64,000 bases of DNA from Adlercreutzia sp. ZJ304 (GCF_011039075.1 NZ_JAAKEG010000001.1:124001-188000), one strand, 5' to 3'. Counted from the first letter of the stretch, positions 41,854 to 52,218 are shown. Numbers and translations are program-made. Notes: generated from the letters alone by a model not told the origin.

Positions 41854-43485
41854 ATGCCCACCACATATTCACCGCAGCAGATGCTTTCCGCTATTGCTTT
41901 CGCTAGTCGCGTGCTAGAGGAACGCAAAGAAGAAGTTAATAGGCTAAATGTGTTTCCTGTGCCCGATGGAGATACGGGCACAAACATGTCGCTTACCATA
42001 AAAAGCGTAGTTGATAATATACAGTCACTTTCCGCCGATGCTAATAATCTTGAAGTATTGAAGGCTATAACAACTGGCGCTCTTATGGGTGCGCGCGGTA
42101 ATTCTGGCGTTATAACGTCGCAAATATTGCGCGGCTTTTGCGAAGGCACTGTGGGTCACACTAAGCTTTCTACTGAAGTTTTGCACAATGCTTTTGCGAA
42201 GGCTGAAGAGGTTGCCTTTCAAGCTGTCCGTAAACCAGTTGAGGGTACTATCCTTACAGTTCTTCGCGATAGTGCCGCAGCTGCTGCAAAGGCACATGAA
42301 GACCGCCTTACAATAGATGATGCGCTAGAGGCTATAGTGGCTGAAGCGTATGCGTCTGTGCAGCGCACACCCGATTTTCTTCCAGTTTTGAAAGAAAATG
42401 GTGTAGTGGATGCCGGTGGGTTTGGGCTTGCAATTCTGTTTGACGCTTTTATGGCATCTTTGCTTGGAAAGGGCGAGCCTGTAGGTATTGCGTTTGGTAT
42501 TCAGTCAGATGCAGCTCCTAAAGTTGAGATAGAGCAAATTAACGATTGGGAAGATGCTAACTTCCGCTATTGCAACGAATTTTTGGTCGATTCTGATACG
42601 TTAGATATCTCTGATGCTTTAGATTTCTTGGCAACTATGGGCGATTGTGAATTGTGCGTGGGCTCTACACCGAAATTCAAGGTTCATGTGCATTCTAACG
42701 AGCCGAATAAAGTTCTTGAGTATTTCTTAAATTGCGGTCAGATATCTGAAGTGCATATTCATAACATGGAATTGCAGTCGGCGGATCGCGCGAAAAAGAT
42801 TGCTAATGAAGAGGTGACAGAGCGCAAACCTATTGGTGTTGTGGCTGTTGCGAACGGCAGCGGTAATGTAGAAATACTTAAAAGCTTAGGTGTGGATAAA
42901 GTGGTGTCCGGCGGACAGACCATGAATCCATCTACAAAAGATTTGCTGGATGCTGCAAATTCAGTAAATGCGAATGCTGTTGTTTTCCTGCCTAACAATT
43001 CAAACATAATAATGGCAGCTCATAGTGCCTGCGAGCTGTCCGATAAGTCTTGTGGCGTTGTTCCCACTAAGAGTGTTCCGCAAGCGTTTGGTGCTATGTT
43101 TGCGCTAGATTCTGAAGTTGGGTTAGAGGAAAACATAGAAGCTATGAGCGAAGCCGCGGCAGATGTGCTAACTGGTGAGGTAACTACCGCTGTGAAAGAT
43201 TCAAAAGATGCCGATGGCAACCCCATAAAAACAGGTGATGTTATCGGCATATCCGATGGCTCTATTTGCGCCGTTGGCAGCGATGTAGCAAATGTCATAA
43301 TGGATCTTTTGGCAAAAATGAATGCCGATGATTACGATACGTGCACATTGCTTGCGGGCGATGCTATGACCGATAACGAATTACACAGCATAGCCAAGCG
43401 CATAGAAGATGCTTACTGCGAATTAGAAGTAGATGCTCAGCGCGGCGATCAACCGCTTTACCCGATGGTTCTTTCGCTTGAGTAA
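41854..43485 (+). CDS. DAK2-domain fatty acid kinase-like protein (FakA/YloV)
   Basis: The 543-residue protein has an N-terminal DhaL/DAK2 domain with RLNVFPVPDGDTGTNMSLT (Asp residues that bind ATP-Mg) and GARGNSGVITSQILRGF. A middle domain and a C-terminal EDD-like fold follow. FakA phosphorylates fatty acids delivered by a FakB protein so they can enter phospholipids through PlsX/PlsY. No fakB is in this window. Its stop overlaps the probable recG start. Confidence 0.88.
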   Translation: MPTTYSPQQMLSAIAFASRVLEERKEEVNRLNVFPVPDGDTGTNMSLTIKSVVDNIQSLSADANNLEVLKAITTGALMGARGNSGVITSQILRGFCEGTVGHTKLSTEVLHNAFAKAEEVAFQAVRKPVEGTILTVLRDSAAAAAKAHEDRLTIDDALEAIVAEAYASVQRTPDFLPVLKENGVVDAGGFGLAILFDAFMASLLGKGEPVGIAFGIQSDAAPKVEIEQINDWEDANFRYCNEFLVDSDTLDISDALDFLATMGDCELCVGSTPKFKVHVHSNEPNKVLEYFLNCGQISEVHIHNMELQSADRAKKIANEEVTERKPIGVVAVANGSGNVEILKSLGVDKVVSGGQTMNPSTKDLLDAANSVNANAVVFLPNNSNIIMAAHSACELSDKSCGVVPTKSVPQAFGAMFALDSEVGLEENIEAMSEAAADVLTGEVTTAVKDSKDADGNPIKTGDVIGISDGSICAVGSDVANVIMDLLAKMNADDYDTCTLLAGDAMTDNELHSIAKRIEDAYCELEVDAQRGDQPLYPMVLSLE

Positions 43486-45679
43486 CACCTCTGCAAGACC
43501 GTCCGATATCCGTCTTAGAGCAACGCTTGCTTTCGATGAGTCGATAACTTCGGTAGCGGGGGTTAGTTCTAAACGTGCTTGTGAATTACAGCGTATGGGT
43601 ATGCGGCGCGTGCGCGATTTGCTGCAGAATTTTCCACGGCGCTACATAGATATGAGCTGTGTCTGTAAAGTGGCTGAAGCACCTATTGGGCGCATGGCTA
43701 CCATTGCGGGTGTTGTGCATGAAGTAAAACTAAAAAAGCCGAAGCCTCGGTTGAAGTTAGTTGAAATTTCTGTCATTGATGAAACCGGTGTAATAATCGT
43801 TACTGCATTCAATCAGCCTTGGTTGAAAGATAAGCTGCATGCAGGAGAGCGTGTGGCTTTATCGGGGAAAGTGGAATTTGATTACGGTTTCAAGCGTATG
43901 ACAAATCCAATAATTGAGCATGTGCAAGGAGAAGTTAGTGGGCTTATACTTTCTGTTCATCCTACTGGTGGCGGTATAAGTCAAAAACAAATGCGCTCTT
44001 TAATACGTTCAGCTTTGCAAATTACCTCAGGTGCGCTAGACCCGCTTCCGCTCGAACTTCGCCAGAAGTATCGTCTTATGTCGCGACAAACGGCGCTTCG
44101 CTGTGTACATTTTCCCCATACAATGCAAGAAGCTGCGCAGGCGCGGCGCAGATTAGCGTTTGAAGAGTTGCTGTATGTGCAGTTATTAATGATGACTGAA
44201 AGCGCGAAGAGGGCAGAGGGGCTAGTGCCGTGTTCGCACACAATTAATGGTAAGCGCGTGTTGCAGCTTTCGGATGCGTTGCCGTTTGAGCTGAGTGCAG
44301 GACAGGAGAAGGCAAAGCGCGATTTGCTGCATGTTATGTCGAAGCCTAGCTTGGCAAACCACATGATTTTAGGCGATGTTGGAACAGGCAAAACGGTAGT
44401 GGCTGCATTTGGTATGGCTGCTGCGGTAGATTCTGGTGGTCAGGTGCTTATGTTGGCTCCTACCGAGGTTTTGGCAGAGCAGCATGCGCGCACTTTAGGA
44501 GATCTGTTTGCATGTGTGGGTATACGTGTAGGCTTGCTAACTGGCTCTACTTCATCAAATGATCGCATGCGTATTTTGAACGACTTATCGTCGGGAAATT
44601 TAGATGTGCTTATAGGAACGCATGCACTTATGGAAGATGATGTAGTGCCTGCAAATTGTACATTGGTGGTTATTGATGAGCAGCAGCGCTTTGGTGTAGA
44701 TCAGCGTGCTAGTTTATTGTCGAAAGGCGCAGCGCCCGATGCTCTTTATCTGACAGCTACACCTATTCCGCGTACTATGGCGCTTGCGCTTTTCGGCAAT
44801 ATGACTTTATCTTATATAAAAGATAGACCAAAAACGGGTTCAGGTAGGCAGACTTACGTGCTTTCTCGAAGCGACAGGGGTAAAGCATACGATGCGGCTA
44901 AAGAGGCGCTAGCACAAGGTCAGCAGGTGTATGTGGTGTGTCCACTGGTCGGATTGAACACACAAGAGCGCAACGAGGCAGCGCAGCGACATTCCCACGA
45001 TGAAGACGATTTTGATTTTTACCCACAAGTTACTATCGAAGGCGCACACGGTGATCCAGATGCGTCTCTTACAGCGGCTGTTGAGGAAGCATCTTTTCTT
45101 AGCAGAAACGTATTTCCTGATTACCGTGTAGAGCTAATGTATGGTGGTATGCCCTCAGATGAAAAGCGTGCAGTTATGCAGCGCTTTGCGAATGGCGAGG
45201 TCAATGTTTTAGTTACCACTACGGTAGTAGAAGTGGGTATAGATGTTCCCAATGCAACGGTTATGATAATTGAGGATGCCGATAGATTCGGGTTGTCGCA
45301 GCTTCATCAATTGCGTGGGCGCGTTGGTCGTGGCGATAAGCCCGGTCAGGTGTTTTTGGTTTCCGCCTCTAAGAAGGAAGGGGCAATTGCGCGTTTATCG
45401 GCTTTGCAGCGCACCGATGATGGTTTTGAACTTGCTGAAGAAGATTTAGCTATGCGCCGCGAAGGTGATATCTTAGGCAACAGACAATCTGGTGCATCTG
45501 CGCTTAAACTTGTGAATGTAATACGCGATGCGGCTATGATAGAAGAAGCGCATAATAGTGCTGCGGCTATTTTGCAAGCTGATCCGTATTTGCAGGATAG
45601 CGAAAATGCGGCTCTAGCGCGCGAAATGCGATCTATTTTCACTGGAGAACAATACGAATACGCAGTAATAGGTGGCTAG
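43478..45679 (+). CDS. recG: ATP-dependent DNA helicase RecG
   Basis: The protein has the N-terminal wedge domain (LLQNFPRRYIDMS...ATIAGVVHEV), Walker A LGDVGTGKTVVA, the DEQQ box VIDEQQRFGVDQR (a RecG hallmark in place of DEAD), TATPIPRTMALALFG, and motif VI LHQLRGRVGRG. It reverses stalled replication forks. I infer a TTG start at 43478 overlapping the upstream stop; the frame is open further upstream. The rsmD gene follows after 22 bases, a common pairing. Confidence 0.94.
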   Translation: MSNTSARPSDIRLRATLAFDESITSVAGVSSKRACELQRMGMRRVRDLLQNFPRRYIDMSCVCKVAEAPIGRMATIAGVVHEVKLKKPKPRLKLVEISVIDETGVIIVTAFNQPWLKDKLHAGERVALSGKVEFDYGFKRMTNPIIEHVQGEVSGLILSVHPTGGGISQKQMRSLIRSALQITSGALDPLPLELRQKYRLMSRQTALRCVHFPHTMQEAAQARRRLAFEELLYVQLLMMTESAKRAEGLVPCSHTINGKRVLQLSDALPFELSAGQEKAKRDLLHVMSKPSLANHMILGDVGTGKTVVAAFGMAAAVDSGGQVLMLAPTEVLAEQHARTLGDLFACVGIRVGLLTGSTSSNDRMRILNDLSSGNLDVLIGTHALMEDDVVPANCTLVVIDEQQRFGVDQRASLLSKGAAPDALYLTATPIPRTMALALFGNMTLSYIKDRPKTGSGRQTYVLSRSDRGKAYDAAKEALAQGQQVYVVCPLVGLNTQERNEAAQRHSHDEDDFDFYPQVTIEGAHGDPDASLTAAVEEASFLSRNVFPDYRVELMYGGMPSDEKRAVMQRFANGEVNVLVTTTVVEVGIDVPNATVMIIEDADRFGLSQLHQLRGRVGRGDKPGQVFLVSASKKEGAIARLSALQRTDDGFELAEEDLAMRREGDILGNRQSGASALKLVNVIRDAAMIEEAHNSAAAILQADPYLQDSENAALAREMRSIFTGEQYEYAVIGG

Positions 45680-45701
45680 TTTATCTCAGAGAAGGTGCAA
45701 A

Positions 45702-46295
45702 ATGGGTGATATACGTATCATAGCGGGAATACATGGCTCTCGCCGTATAAAGGCACCCGATTCGGTTGCTCGTCCAACAACCGATCGTGTTCGCGAATCG
45801 CTTTTTAGCAGCATTGTCAGTTTACGCGATGGTTTAGATGGGGCGCGTGTGCTAGATGCTTATGCAGGGTCGGGCGCGCTAGGTTTAGAGGCAATGTCGC
45901 GCGGCGCGGCGTTTGCCTGTTTTGTGGAGCAAGACTTTAAAGCCATAAAAATAGTACAGGGAAACGCTGAATCGTTGGGATATGGCGCTTCTGATGTGTG
46001 TACTGTACAAGCAAATTCTCTAAACGCTGTCAATTTAGAGTCGAAATTATCAGGACTCGGTTTATTTGATGTGGTGTTTCTAGATCCGCCGTATGCCTAC
46101 AATGCGCACGATGTGCTAGAGCCTATAGTTACTCTTGTTAATCGGGGTATTATTGCTAAGGATGCTCTGATAACTTACGAACACGATGCATCTGTGAATT
46201 TAGAAGCCATTTTGCAGATGCTAAACTTTCCGCTAGCTTCTATAAAGCGAAAAAAGTTTGGAAAAATAGCAGTAGATATCTTGGAATACGTATAA
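45702..46295 (+). CDS. rsmD: 16S rRNA (guanine(966)-N(2))-methyltransferase
   Basis: The 197-residue enzyme has IRIIAGIHGSRRIKAP, RPTTDRVRESLFSSI, the AdoMet motif VLDAYAGSGALGLEAMSRGA and the catalytic DVVFLDPPYAY. Start is the ATG at 45702 with GAAGGT upstream. It methylates the 30S subunit. coaD, often next to it, is not found here. Confidence 0.95.
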   Translation: MGDIRIIAGIHGSRRIKAPDSVARPTTDRVRESLFSSIVSLRDGLDGARVLDAYAGSGALGLEAMSRGAAFACFVEQDFKAIKIVQGNAESLGYGASDVCTVQANSLNAVNLESKLSGLGLFDVVFLDPPYAYNAHDVLEPIVTLVNRGIIAKDALITYEHDASVNLEAILQMLNFPLASIKRKKFGKIAVDILEYV

Positions 46296-46444
46296 ATGAA
46301 CAGCAGAAATGCCTTCATCAAAGTTAAACCGTGTTTTTTCGATACAATATATTGCGTAATACGATAATATGGACAACTATCTGTATTGTACTTGTGCACA
46401 ATGTAAATGCAACCTAGTGGAAGGGAACGCGAAGAGGGTTGTCT

Positions 46445-47533
46445 TTGACATTCGCTAAAAAAAGCATGTGCATTCTAATCGCAGTTGCCTTTGCGTTTTC
46501 TGCGAGTGTCGCTCCTGTTCCTATAGCATTTGCCGACGAGGATCCTAATGCTGTGCTTGATGCAGCACAGGCTAAACTCGATGAAATATCTAATGAATAC
46601 AATGAATTAAGTTCTGAAGTTAATGCTTTGCAGTCGCAAATTGACGAATTAGCCGATCAGGTGCTTGCTGCTCAACAGGAAATGATTGAGGGTCGCAAAG
46701 CGCTAGGCACAACAGTGCTTTACGAATATCGCGGTGGCTCTGTATCTGCTTTGTTAAACGTATTAATGGGTTCATCCGATATTTCAGAACTTACGCGCAA
46801 TATGAATTATATTAGCCAGATTATGGATCATCAGGCTGAAGAAATAGAGGTTCAAAAAGACCTGAAAGAGCGTTTCACAAAAATTTCCAACGAACTTACC
46901 GTGCAAAAAGACGAACAAAATTTGAAACTAGAAGAGTTGGCTACAAAACGCGAAGAAGCTACTAAGGTGGTTGAGGAAGCTAGCGCGCGCGTGGAAGAGA
47001 ACAATGCACGCATTGAACAAATGCGCAAACAGGCAGATCAGTTTATATGGGGTGGCGTGCAGGAAGACAATAAGGCACCACAAGCAGATGTGCCCGAGCA
47101 AAACACTCTCTCAAACGAAGAAAAAACCGAAACCCAACCGAACAACAACAATACCAATAACAATAATGCTAACACACAGACTGCTCCTAGCGATGTTGCA
47201 AATTACCGCACCGTTGTATCATCTGCATATGGCGGGTGGTCTGATAAAAATACGCCAAACCCCGGCACTACAGCTAATGGCTCTATTTGCGACGATAATT
47301 CTATGGGTATAGCTATTCCTATGTCTTGGAGCAATCGCGGGAAGTATTATGGTCGTACTGCCGAGATAGTATGGAACGGGCGCGTTGTGTATGCCACAGT
47401 GAACGATTGCGGCAATATGGATAAATATGGCTGCGAGATAGATCTGCAACCCGGAGTATGGAAAGCGCTTGATCCTAACTGCACAACATGTGCTCAGTGG
47501 GGGCACAGAAAAGTTAAGTATCGTATTCTTTAG
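46445..47533 (+). CDS. Secreted coiled-coil protein with C-terminal double-psi beta-barrel domain
   Basis: The 362-residue protein has a signal peptide (hydrophobic core ILIAVAFAFSASVAPVP, cut near AFADE). A long coiled coil of the PcsB/NlpC-P60 N-terminal type (about residues 35-200) follows, then a Gln/Asn/Thr linker with N-runs (about 205-250). The C-terminal domain (about 255-362) has SAYGGWSDKNTPNPG, ATVNDCG and DLQPGVWKAL, an RlpA/barwin-like double-psi barrel. Such proteins bind or cleave peptidoglycan. The TTG at 46445 is better spaced from GAAGAGG than the TTG at 46439. Confidence 0.8.
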   Translation: MTFAKKSMCILIAVAFAFSASVAPVPIAFADEDPNAVLDAAQAKLDEISNEYNELSSEVNALQSQIDELADQVLAAQQEMIEGRKALGTTVLYEYRGGSVSALLNVLMGSSDISELTRNMNYISQIMDHQAEEIEVQKDLKERFTKISNELTVQKDEQNLKLEELATKREEATKVVEEASARVEENNARIEQMRKQADQFIWGGVQEDNKAPQADVPEQNTLSNEEKTETQPNNNNTNNNNANTQTAPSDVANYRTVVSSAYGGWSDKNTPNPGTTANGSICDDNSMGIAIPMSWSNRGKYYGRTAEIVWNGRVVYATVNDCGNMDKYGCEIDLQPGVWKALDPNCTTCAQWGHRKVKYRIL

Positions 47534-47664
47534 CGGATAAATTCTGCTACAGGCGCACACTTGCGTTATAGTTATCCAAACAGGAATCCATAAACATTTC
47601 GGACCTGCGCGCCTTTGCGCCATTGGGTTCGTTTGTCATATATTGCGGAAGGCTGGGTTGTTAC

Positions 47665-48726
47665 ATGGCGTTAAAAGATGAACTGCGCAAACTTGAACAG
47701 GACACTCTTTCCAGTGTTGAAAATGCATCAACCTTACAAGATTTAGAAACTGTGCGCGTTGCGGTGCTGGGCAAATCGGGTTCTTTGACCGGTTATCTTC
47801 GCAACATGGGTAATGTTGCTAAAGAGGAAAGAGCTGAGGTTGGTAAAGCGGTTAATGCTGCGCGTCAGGCTGTTGAAGAGGCAATAGATGCACGTAGGGC
47901 TGTTTTAGAAGTCGCAGAGATGGATGCACGTATAGAAGCGGGTGCTGTTGATATAACGCTTCCCGGACGCTCTCAGCAAATAGGTTCGCGCCATCTTATA
48001 AATCGCATTATCGATGAGGTGTCAGACATATTCTTAGGTCTTGGATATACCGTAGGTGTTGGACCAGAAGTAGAAACCGATTATTACAACTTTACCGCGC
48101 TGAACGCTCCGGCTGATCATCCAAGTCGCAGTATGCAGGATACATTTTATGTGCGCGATATGTCTGGAGATTCGGCGGCAGTACGCGGAGAAAGCGATGT
48201 GTTGTTGCGCACGCAAACTTCTGGAGCGCAGGTGCATGCAATGGAAGATAAGCCCCTTCCTATATATATGATTGCGCCCGGTAAGGTATATCGTCGAGAT
48301 GTGGCTGACCCTAGTCATTTACCTCAATTCCACCAGATAGAAGGTTTGGTGGTCGATAAAGGTATTACTTTCGGCGACTTAAAAGGTACGCTTGACCACA
48401 TGTGCAAACAAATATTTGGTAGCAATCGTAAAACACGCTTTCGGGCGCATTATTTTCCGTTTACCGAGCCATCTGCCGAGGTGGATGTAAGCTGTGGTGT
48501 ATGCGCAGGCGAAGGGTGCCGCATGTGTAAGGGCACCGGTTGGCTTGAAATATTGGGATGCGGCATGGTAGATCCCAATGTATTACAAATGAGCGGTATA
48601 GATCCTGAAATATATTCGGGCTTTGCGTTTGGTGTAGGGGTTGAGCGCATTGCCTGCTTGAAATACAACGTACCTGATTTGCGCATGCTGCTAGAAGGCG
48701 ATATGCGTTTCCTGCGTCAGTTTTAG
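47665..48726 (+). CDS. pheS: Phenylalanyl-tRNA synthetase alpha subunit
   Basis: The 353-residue class II subunit has the N-terminal coiled coil and motif 1 region FLGLGYTVGVGPEVETDYYNF, motif 2 around YRRDVADPSHLPQFHQIEG, and motif 3 GFAFGVGVERIACLKY. The CGVCAGEGCRMCKGTGWLE cysteine cluster is of the kind seen in many bacterial PheS. The start is the ATG at 47665 with GGAAGG upstream. pheT follows after 9 bases. Confidence 0.95.
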   Translation: MALKDELRKLEQDTLSSVENASTLQDLETVRVAVLGKSGSLTGYLRNMGNVAKEERAEVGKAVNAARQAVEEAIDARRAVLEVAEMDARIEAGAVDITLPGRSQQIGSRHLINRIIDEVSDIFLGLGYTVGVGPEVETDYYNFTALNAPADHPSRSMQDTFYVRDMSGDSAAVRGESDVLLRTQTSGAQVHAMEDKPLPIYMIAPGKVYRRDVADPSHLPQFHQIEGLVVDKGITFGDLKGTLDHMCKQIFGSNRKTRFRAHYFPFTEPSAEVDVSCGVCAGEGCRMCKGTGWLEILGCGMVDPNVLQMSGIDPEIYSGFAFGVGVERIACLKYNVPDLRMLLEGDMRFLRQF

Positions 48727-48735
48727 GGGTTAAAT

Positions 48736-51222
48736 ATGCTTGTATCATTAAAATGGCTTAGCGAATACGTTAACGTACCACAAGATTTGCAAGCTTTTTG
48801 CGATAGGCTCGATCTTACGGGTACGGGCGTTGAGGGTGTTGAACATGTAGGCGATGCTTTTGCAAATATCGTTACTGCGCGTATTGTTAGCAAGCAAAAG
48901 CACCCCGATTCAGACCATATGTGGGTATGTCTTGTAGATGTAGGTCAAAATAACACAGACGATTCTGGCAATCCGCAACCGCTGCAAATTGTGTGTGGGG
49001 CTCAAAATTTCAACGAGGGCGATCACATTGTATGCGCGTTGGTAGGCGCTGAGCTTCCCGGCGACATCAAGATAAAAAAGAGCAAACTTCGCGGTGTTGT
49101 TTCTATGGGAATGAATTGCTCCGAGCGCGAACTTGGTCTTGGAAATAATCATGATGGAATAATGATTCTTCCTCAAGATGCCCCTGTAGGTGTTCCCTTC
49201 GCAGAATATATGGGTAAAAGCGATACTGTCTTAGACCTTGAGATAACACCAAATCGTCCGGATTGTCTGTCTATATGCGGTATGGCGCGCGAGGTTGGCG
49301 CAATGTATTCTACTGATTGGAAAAATCCGCTGCCGGATGCGGCATCAAAGATTGTTATAGAAGGCGAAGCACCTGCAAATGCTGTAACTGTATCTATTGA
49401 AGATGCAAAGCGTTGCCCTCGTTATACTGCACGCTTGATAAAGGGTGTCAAAATAGGTCCGTCACCCGATTGGATGGTTGAGCGTCTGGCTGCCATAGGG
49501 CAGCGCTCTATCAACAATATAGTGGACGTAACGAACTATATCTTGTTTTTGTATGGTCAGCCGCTGCACGCATTCGACTGTGCCAAGTTGGCTGATGCAA
49601 ACGGAGACGTAAATGTGGTTGTGCGCGCAGCTAAAGAAGGCGAAAAATTAACGACGCTTGATGGGCAGGAGCGCACGCTTACAAGCGATATGACCGTAAT
49701 AGCAACACCTAGCGCCGGTGCTGTTGCTTTGGCGGGTGTAATGGGTGGTCTTAGTAGTGAAGTTACCGATAATACGGTGGATATATTCCTAGAAGCAGCT
49801 ACATTTGAGGCTGGGCGTACAAGCCGTACAAGTCGTAATCTGGGGCTAATATCTGAAAGCTCGATGCGCTATGAGCGCGGCGTAGACGATCACGAAATGA
49901 TTGAGCGCTCTGCCGCCGCTGCTGCGCTAATGGTTGAAGTTGCAGGCGGTAGTGTTGTGCCGCTAGGTAAAGGCGGATGCGGATATATTGATGAATGGCC
50001 GCAGGTCAGTCAGCCAAAGAATTTGAAATTCCGCATGCAGCGCTTCAAAGAGTTTGTTGGTGCCGATATTCCGCAAGACTTTGCCGTAGATGCTCTTCGT
50101 CGTTTAGGCTGTGCTGTGGAAAATTCAACCGATGATGTTTTGGATGTGGTTTCACCCACTTTCCGCCCCGATCTCGAGCGCGAGATTGATCTTTACGAAG
50201 AGGTTTTGCGTCTTTGGGGAATGGATCGAGTGGCTCCTACTTTGCCTGCTAGTGCTAAGCGTGTTGGTATGCGTACCAAATCTCAGGAGATAAGTGCAAA
50301 AGTGAATGAAGTGCTGCGCGCTAGCGGCATGAATGAAACTATGACGTATTCGTTTGCTGAACCTGGCGATATGGCGCGTCTGCGTTTACCTGAAGATGCG
50401 CTTGGCATGGCAGTTCAGCTGCTTAATCCACTGAATTCCGATCAGTCGATAATGCGCCAGACTATTTTGCCGGGTCTGATGCGCTCTCTATCGTATAACT
50501 TAAGCCGAGGCGTTCATAATGTGCAGTTATATGAAATTGGTACTGTTTTTTCTACGTCTGAAGGACGCAAAAAGCCAAAGGAACGCACAAAAGTAGTAGG
50601 CGTTATGGCGGGTGCCATGGGAAATAAATCATGGAATGTGGAATACGCTTCTTTCGATTTCTTTGATGGAAAAGGCGTGCTTGAAAGTATTGCGTATGAA
50701 TTAGCATTGCCAAAAGTGCGTTTCCGCGCGCTTGATTGCGAAAGCGCGCCGTATTTGCAACCCGGTCGTGCTGCCGAGATGCTATCGGGGGGCAATGTTG
50801 TCGGATGGGTTGGAGAAATCCATCCTCTTGTCTGCAAAGAATTTGATATAGATACTGTTGTGGTTGCATTTGAACTAGACATGAATGCGCTGGAAAAATC
50901 TACACAATCGGCGCGTCCATATGTGGATGTGCCAGCATTTCCGCCTATTGAGGTAGACCAGAATTTTGTAGTAGGTGAAGATGTTACGCACGAGAAACTT
51001 GTACAGGTTATGAATTCTGCTGGTGGTAAGCTACTAGAAGATGTGCGCCTGTTCGATGTGTATCGCGATGATGAGCGTGTTGGTGTTGGGAAGAAATCGA
51101 TGGCTTATACGCTTACGTATCGCGCCGCCGATCGAACGCTAACAAGTGAAGAAGTAGAGCGCGCACACGAGCGTCTAGTGAATAAGGTTGTCGGTGCAAC
51201 TGGCGGTGAAGTAAGAGGATAA
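48736..51222 (+). CDS. pheT: Phenylalanyl-tRNA synthetase beta subunit
   Basis: The 828-residue subunit starts with MLVSLKWLSEYVNVP. It has the tRNA-binding (EMAP-like) domain from about residue 40, the B3/B4 editing region, the B5 domain with TFRPDLEREIDLYEE and the C-terminal ferredoxin-fold anticodon-binding domain (FPPIEVDQNFVV...YRAADRTLTSEEV). Length is normal. It forms the alpha2-beta2 enzyme with PheS. Confidence 0.96.
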   Translation: MLVSLKWLSEYVNVPQDLQAFCDRLDLTGTGVEGVEHVGDAFANIVTARIVSKQKHPDSDHMWVCLVDVGQNNTDDSGNPQPLQIVCGAQNFNEGDHIVCALVGAELPGDIKIKKSKLRGVVSMGMNCSERELGLGNNHDGIMILPQDAPVGVPFAEYMGKSDTVLDLEITPNRPDCLSICGMAREVGAMYSTDWKNPLPDAASKIVIEGEAPANAVTVSIEDAKRCPRYTARLIKGVKIGPSPDWMVERLAAIGQRSINNIVDVTNYILFLYGQPLHAFDCAKLADANGDVNVVVRAAKEGEKLTTLDGQERTLTSDMTVIATPSAGAVALAGVMGGLSSEVTDNTVDIFLEAATFEAGRTSRTSRNLGLISESSMRYERGVDDHEMIERSAAAAALMVEVAGGSVVPLGKGGCGYIDEWPQVSQPKNLKFRMQRFKEFVGADIPQDFAVDALRRLGCAVENSTDDVLDVVSPTFRPDLEREIDLYEEVLRLWGMDRVAPTLPASAKRVGMRTKSQEISAKVNEVLRASGMNETMTYSFAEPGDMARLRLPEDALGMAVQLLNPLNSDQSIMRQTILPGLMRSLSYNLSRGVHNVQLYEIGTVFSTSEGRKKPKERTKVVGVMAGAMGNKSWNVEYASFDFFDGKGVLESIAYELALPKVRFRALDCESAPYLQPGRAAEMLSGGNVVGWVGEIHPLVCKEFDIDTVVVAFELDMNALEKSTQSARPYVDVPAFPPIEVDQNFVVGEDVTHEKLVQVMNSAGGKLLEDVRLFDVYRDDERVGVGKKSMAYTLTYRAADRTLTSEEVERAHERLVNKVVGATGGEVRG

Positions 51223-51230
51223 TTCGCTTT

Positions 51231-51318
51231 GATGTGCGCTATGCGTGAAAGCCAATGATTGCGCTCAGAAGCTGCGCAGCGTTGGCTCCATCATCCGCTT
51301 TCGCACATAGCGCGCATC
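51231..51318. terminator. Long hairpin between convergent pheT and MBL genes
   Basis: Arms 51231-51252 and 51297-51318 pair over 22 bases with three mismatches, and the loop contains a further stem (GCCAA/TTGGC). It lies between the converging ends of pheT and the metallo-hydrolase gene, as expected for a two-way terminator, although the flanking T runs are weak. Confidence 0.5.
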
Positions 51319-51321
51319 TTT

Positions 51322-52134
51322 CTATATAGATATTGTTAGCCCGTCCATTGCTGGCTCTACGCGACCATCGTATTGTTTTAGATATTCAATTAGTTGCGCA
51401 TAGGTTATTGGCTCGTCGTAGTGCATGCACATATGGGTTAGATATATCTTTTTTGCGTCAAGACTGAAGCCCTCAGCTATGCATTCTTGTATGGAGTGGT
51501 GGTCGTTCGGATTCCAATTTCGTTTCCAAAACGTGGCATCCATAGCCAATATATCTACGCCGTGAATACGCTCGGTGGTTTCAGGAGGAAGAGGTCCTGT
51601 GTCCGATGCGTAAAACAGGCGGGTATTGTTTGTTTCTATAAGGTATCCGTATGTGCCCGGGGCATGCGTTACCGGAAGCGCTGTATATTTCACGCCATCG
51701 AATATATGCGAATCAAATGGTTCTAAAGAGTGAAAATCTAAGCAATAATCCATGTAGTGGAATTCGCCAACTATGCCTTGTAGCGCTTCAGGCGATGCAT
51801 AAATTGGCAATTTTTCGCCTGCACGTTTTAGCTGTACGAGATATTCATATTCACCAAGTCCGCCTATATGGTCGAAATGGCAATGAGTAAATAAGATTTC
51901 GTCAACTTGCTTTATGCCTTCTCGCAGAAGTTGGTGGCGGGCATCGGGTGGAGTGTCGATGGCTAGGCTGGATTGCACACCGTTGTTGCCTATTTTGCGC
52001 ACCATAGCCCCGCAGTCTCCGCGCGCAAGCTTTGGATTATTTCTTGCTTCTTCGCATGCCGGACAATCACAGAAAAAAGACGGTACTCCGCATCCTGCAG
52101 CGGTTCCCATAAATGTAAAAGTGTAATCTGCCAT
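51322..52134 (-). CDS. PhnP-like metallo-beta-lactamase-fold hydrolase
   Basis: The 270-residue protein has the MBL motif HCHFDHIGG (HxHxDH, about residue 82), then LPVTHAPGTYGYLI, YASDTGPLPPET and the late LTHMCMHYDEP. The N-terminal cysteines FFCDCPACEEAR match the zinc-binding start of PhnP-type phosphodiesterases. It probably cleaves a cyclic phosphodiester. GGAGGG lies before the ATG at 52134. No phn genes are nearby, so the natural substrate is open. Confidence 0.85.
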   Translation of the reverse strand: MADYTFTFMGTAAGCGVPSFFCDCPACEEARNNPKLARGDCGAMVRKIGNNGVQSSLAIDTPPDARHQLLREGIKQVDEILFTHCHFDHIGGLGEYEYLVQLKRAGEKLPIYASPEALQGIVGEFHYMDYCLDFHSLEPFDSHIFDGVKYTALPVTHAPGTYGYLIETNNTRLFYASDTGPLPPETTERIHGVDILAMDATFWKRNWNPNDHHSIQECIAEGFSLDAKKIYLTHMCMHYDEPITYAQLIEYLKQYDGRVEPAMDGLTISI

Positions 52135-52218
52135 AAAAGACCCTCCTTTTATGCCCGATTATAGCCGCATATAGGAAAAGAATTGGTGCTAATCTAGTAC
52201 ATAGGTCACTGTGGTCGC

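Noticed and set aside
47534-47664. T-box or attenuator leader before pheS
   Set aside because: The 130 bases contain no T-box consensus, no Phe-rich leader peptide and no terminator stem.
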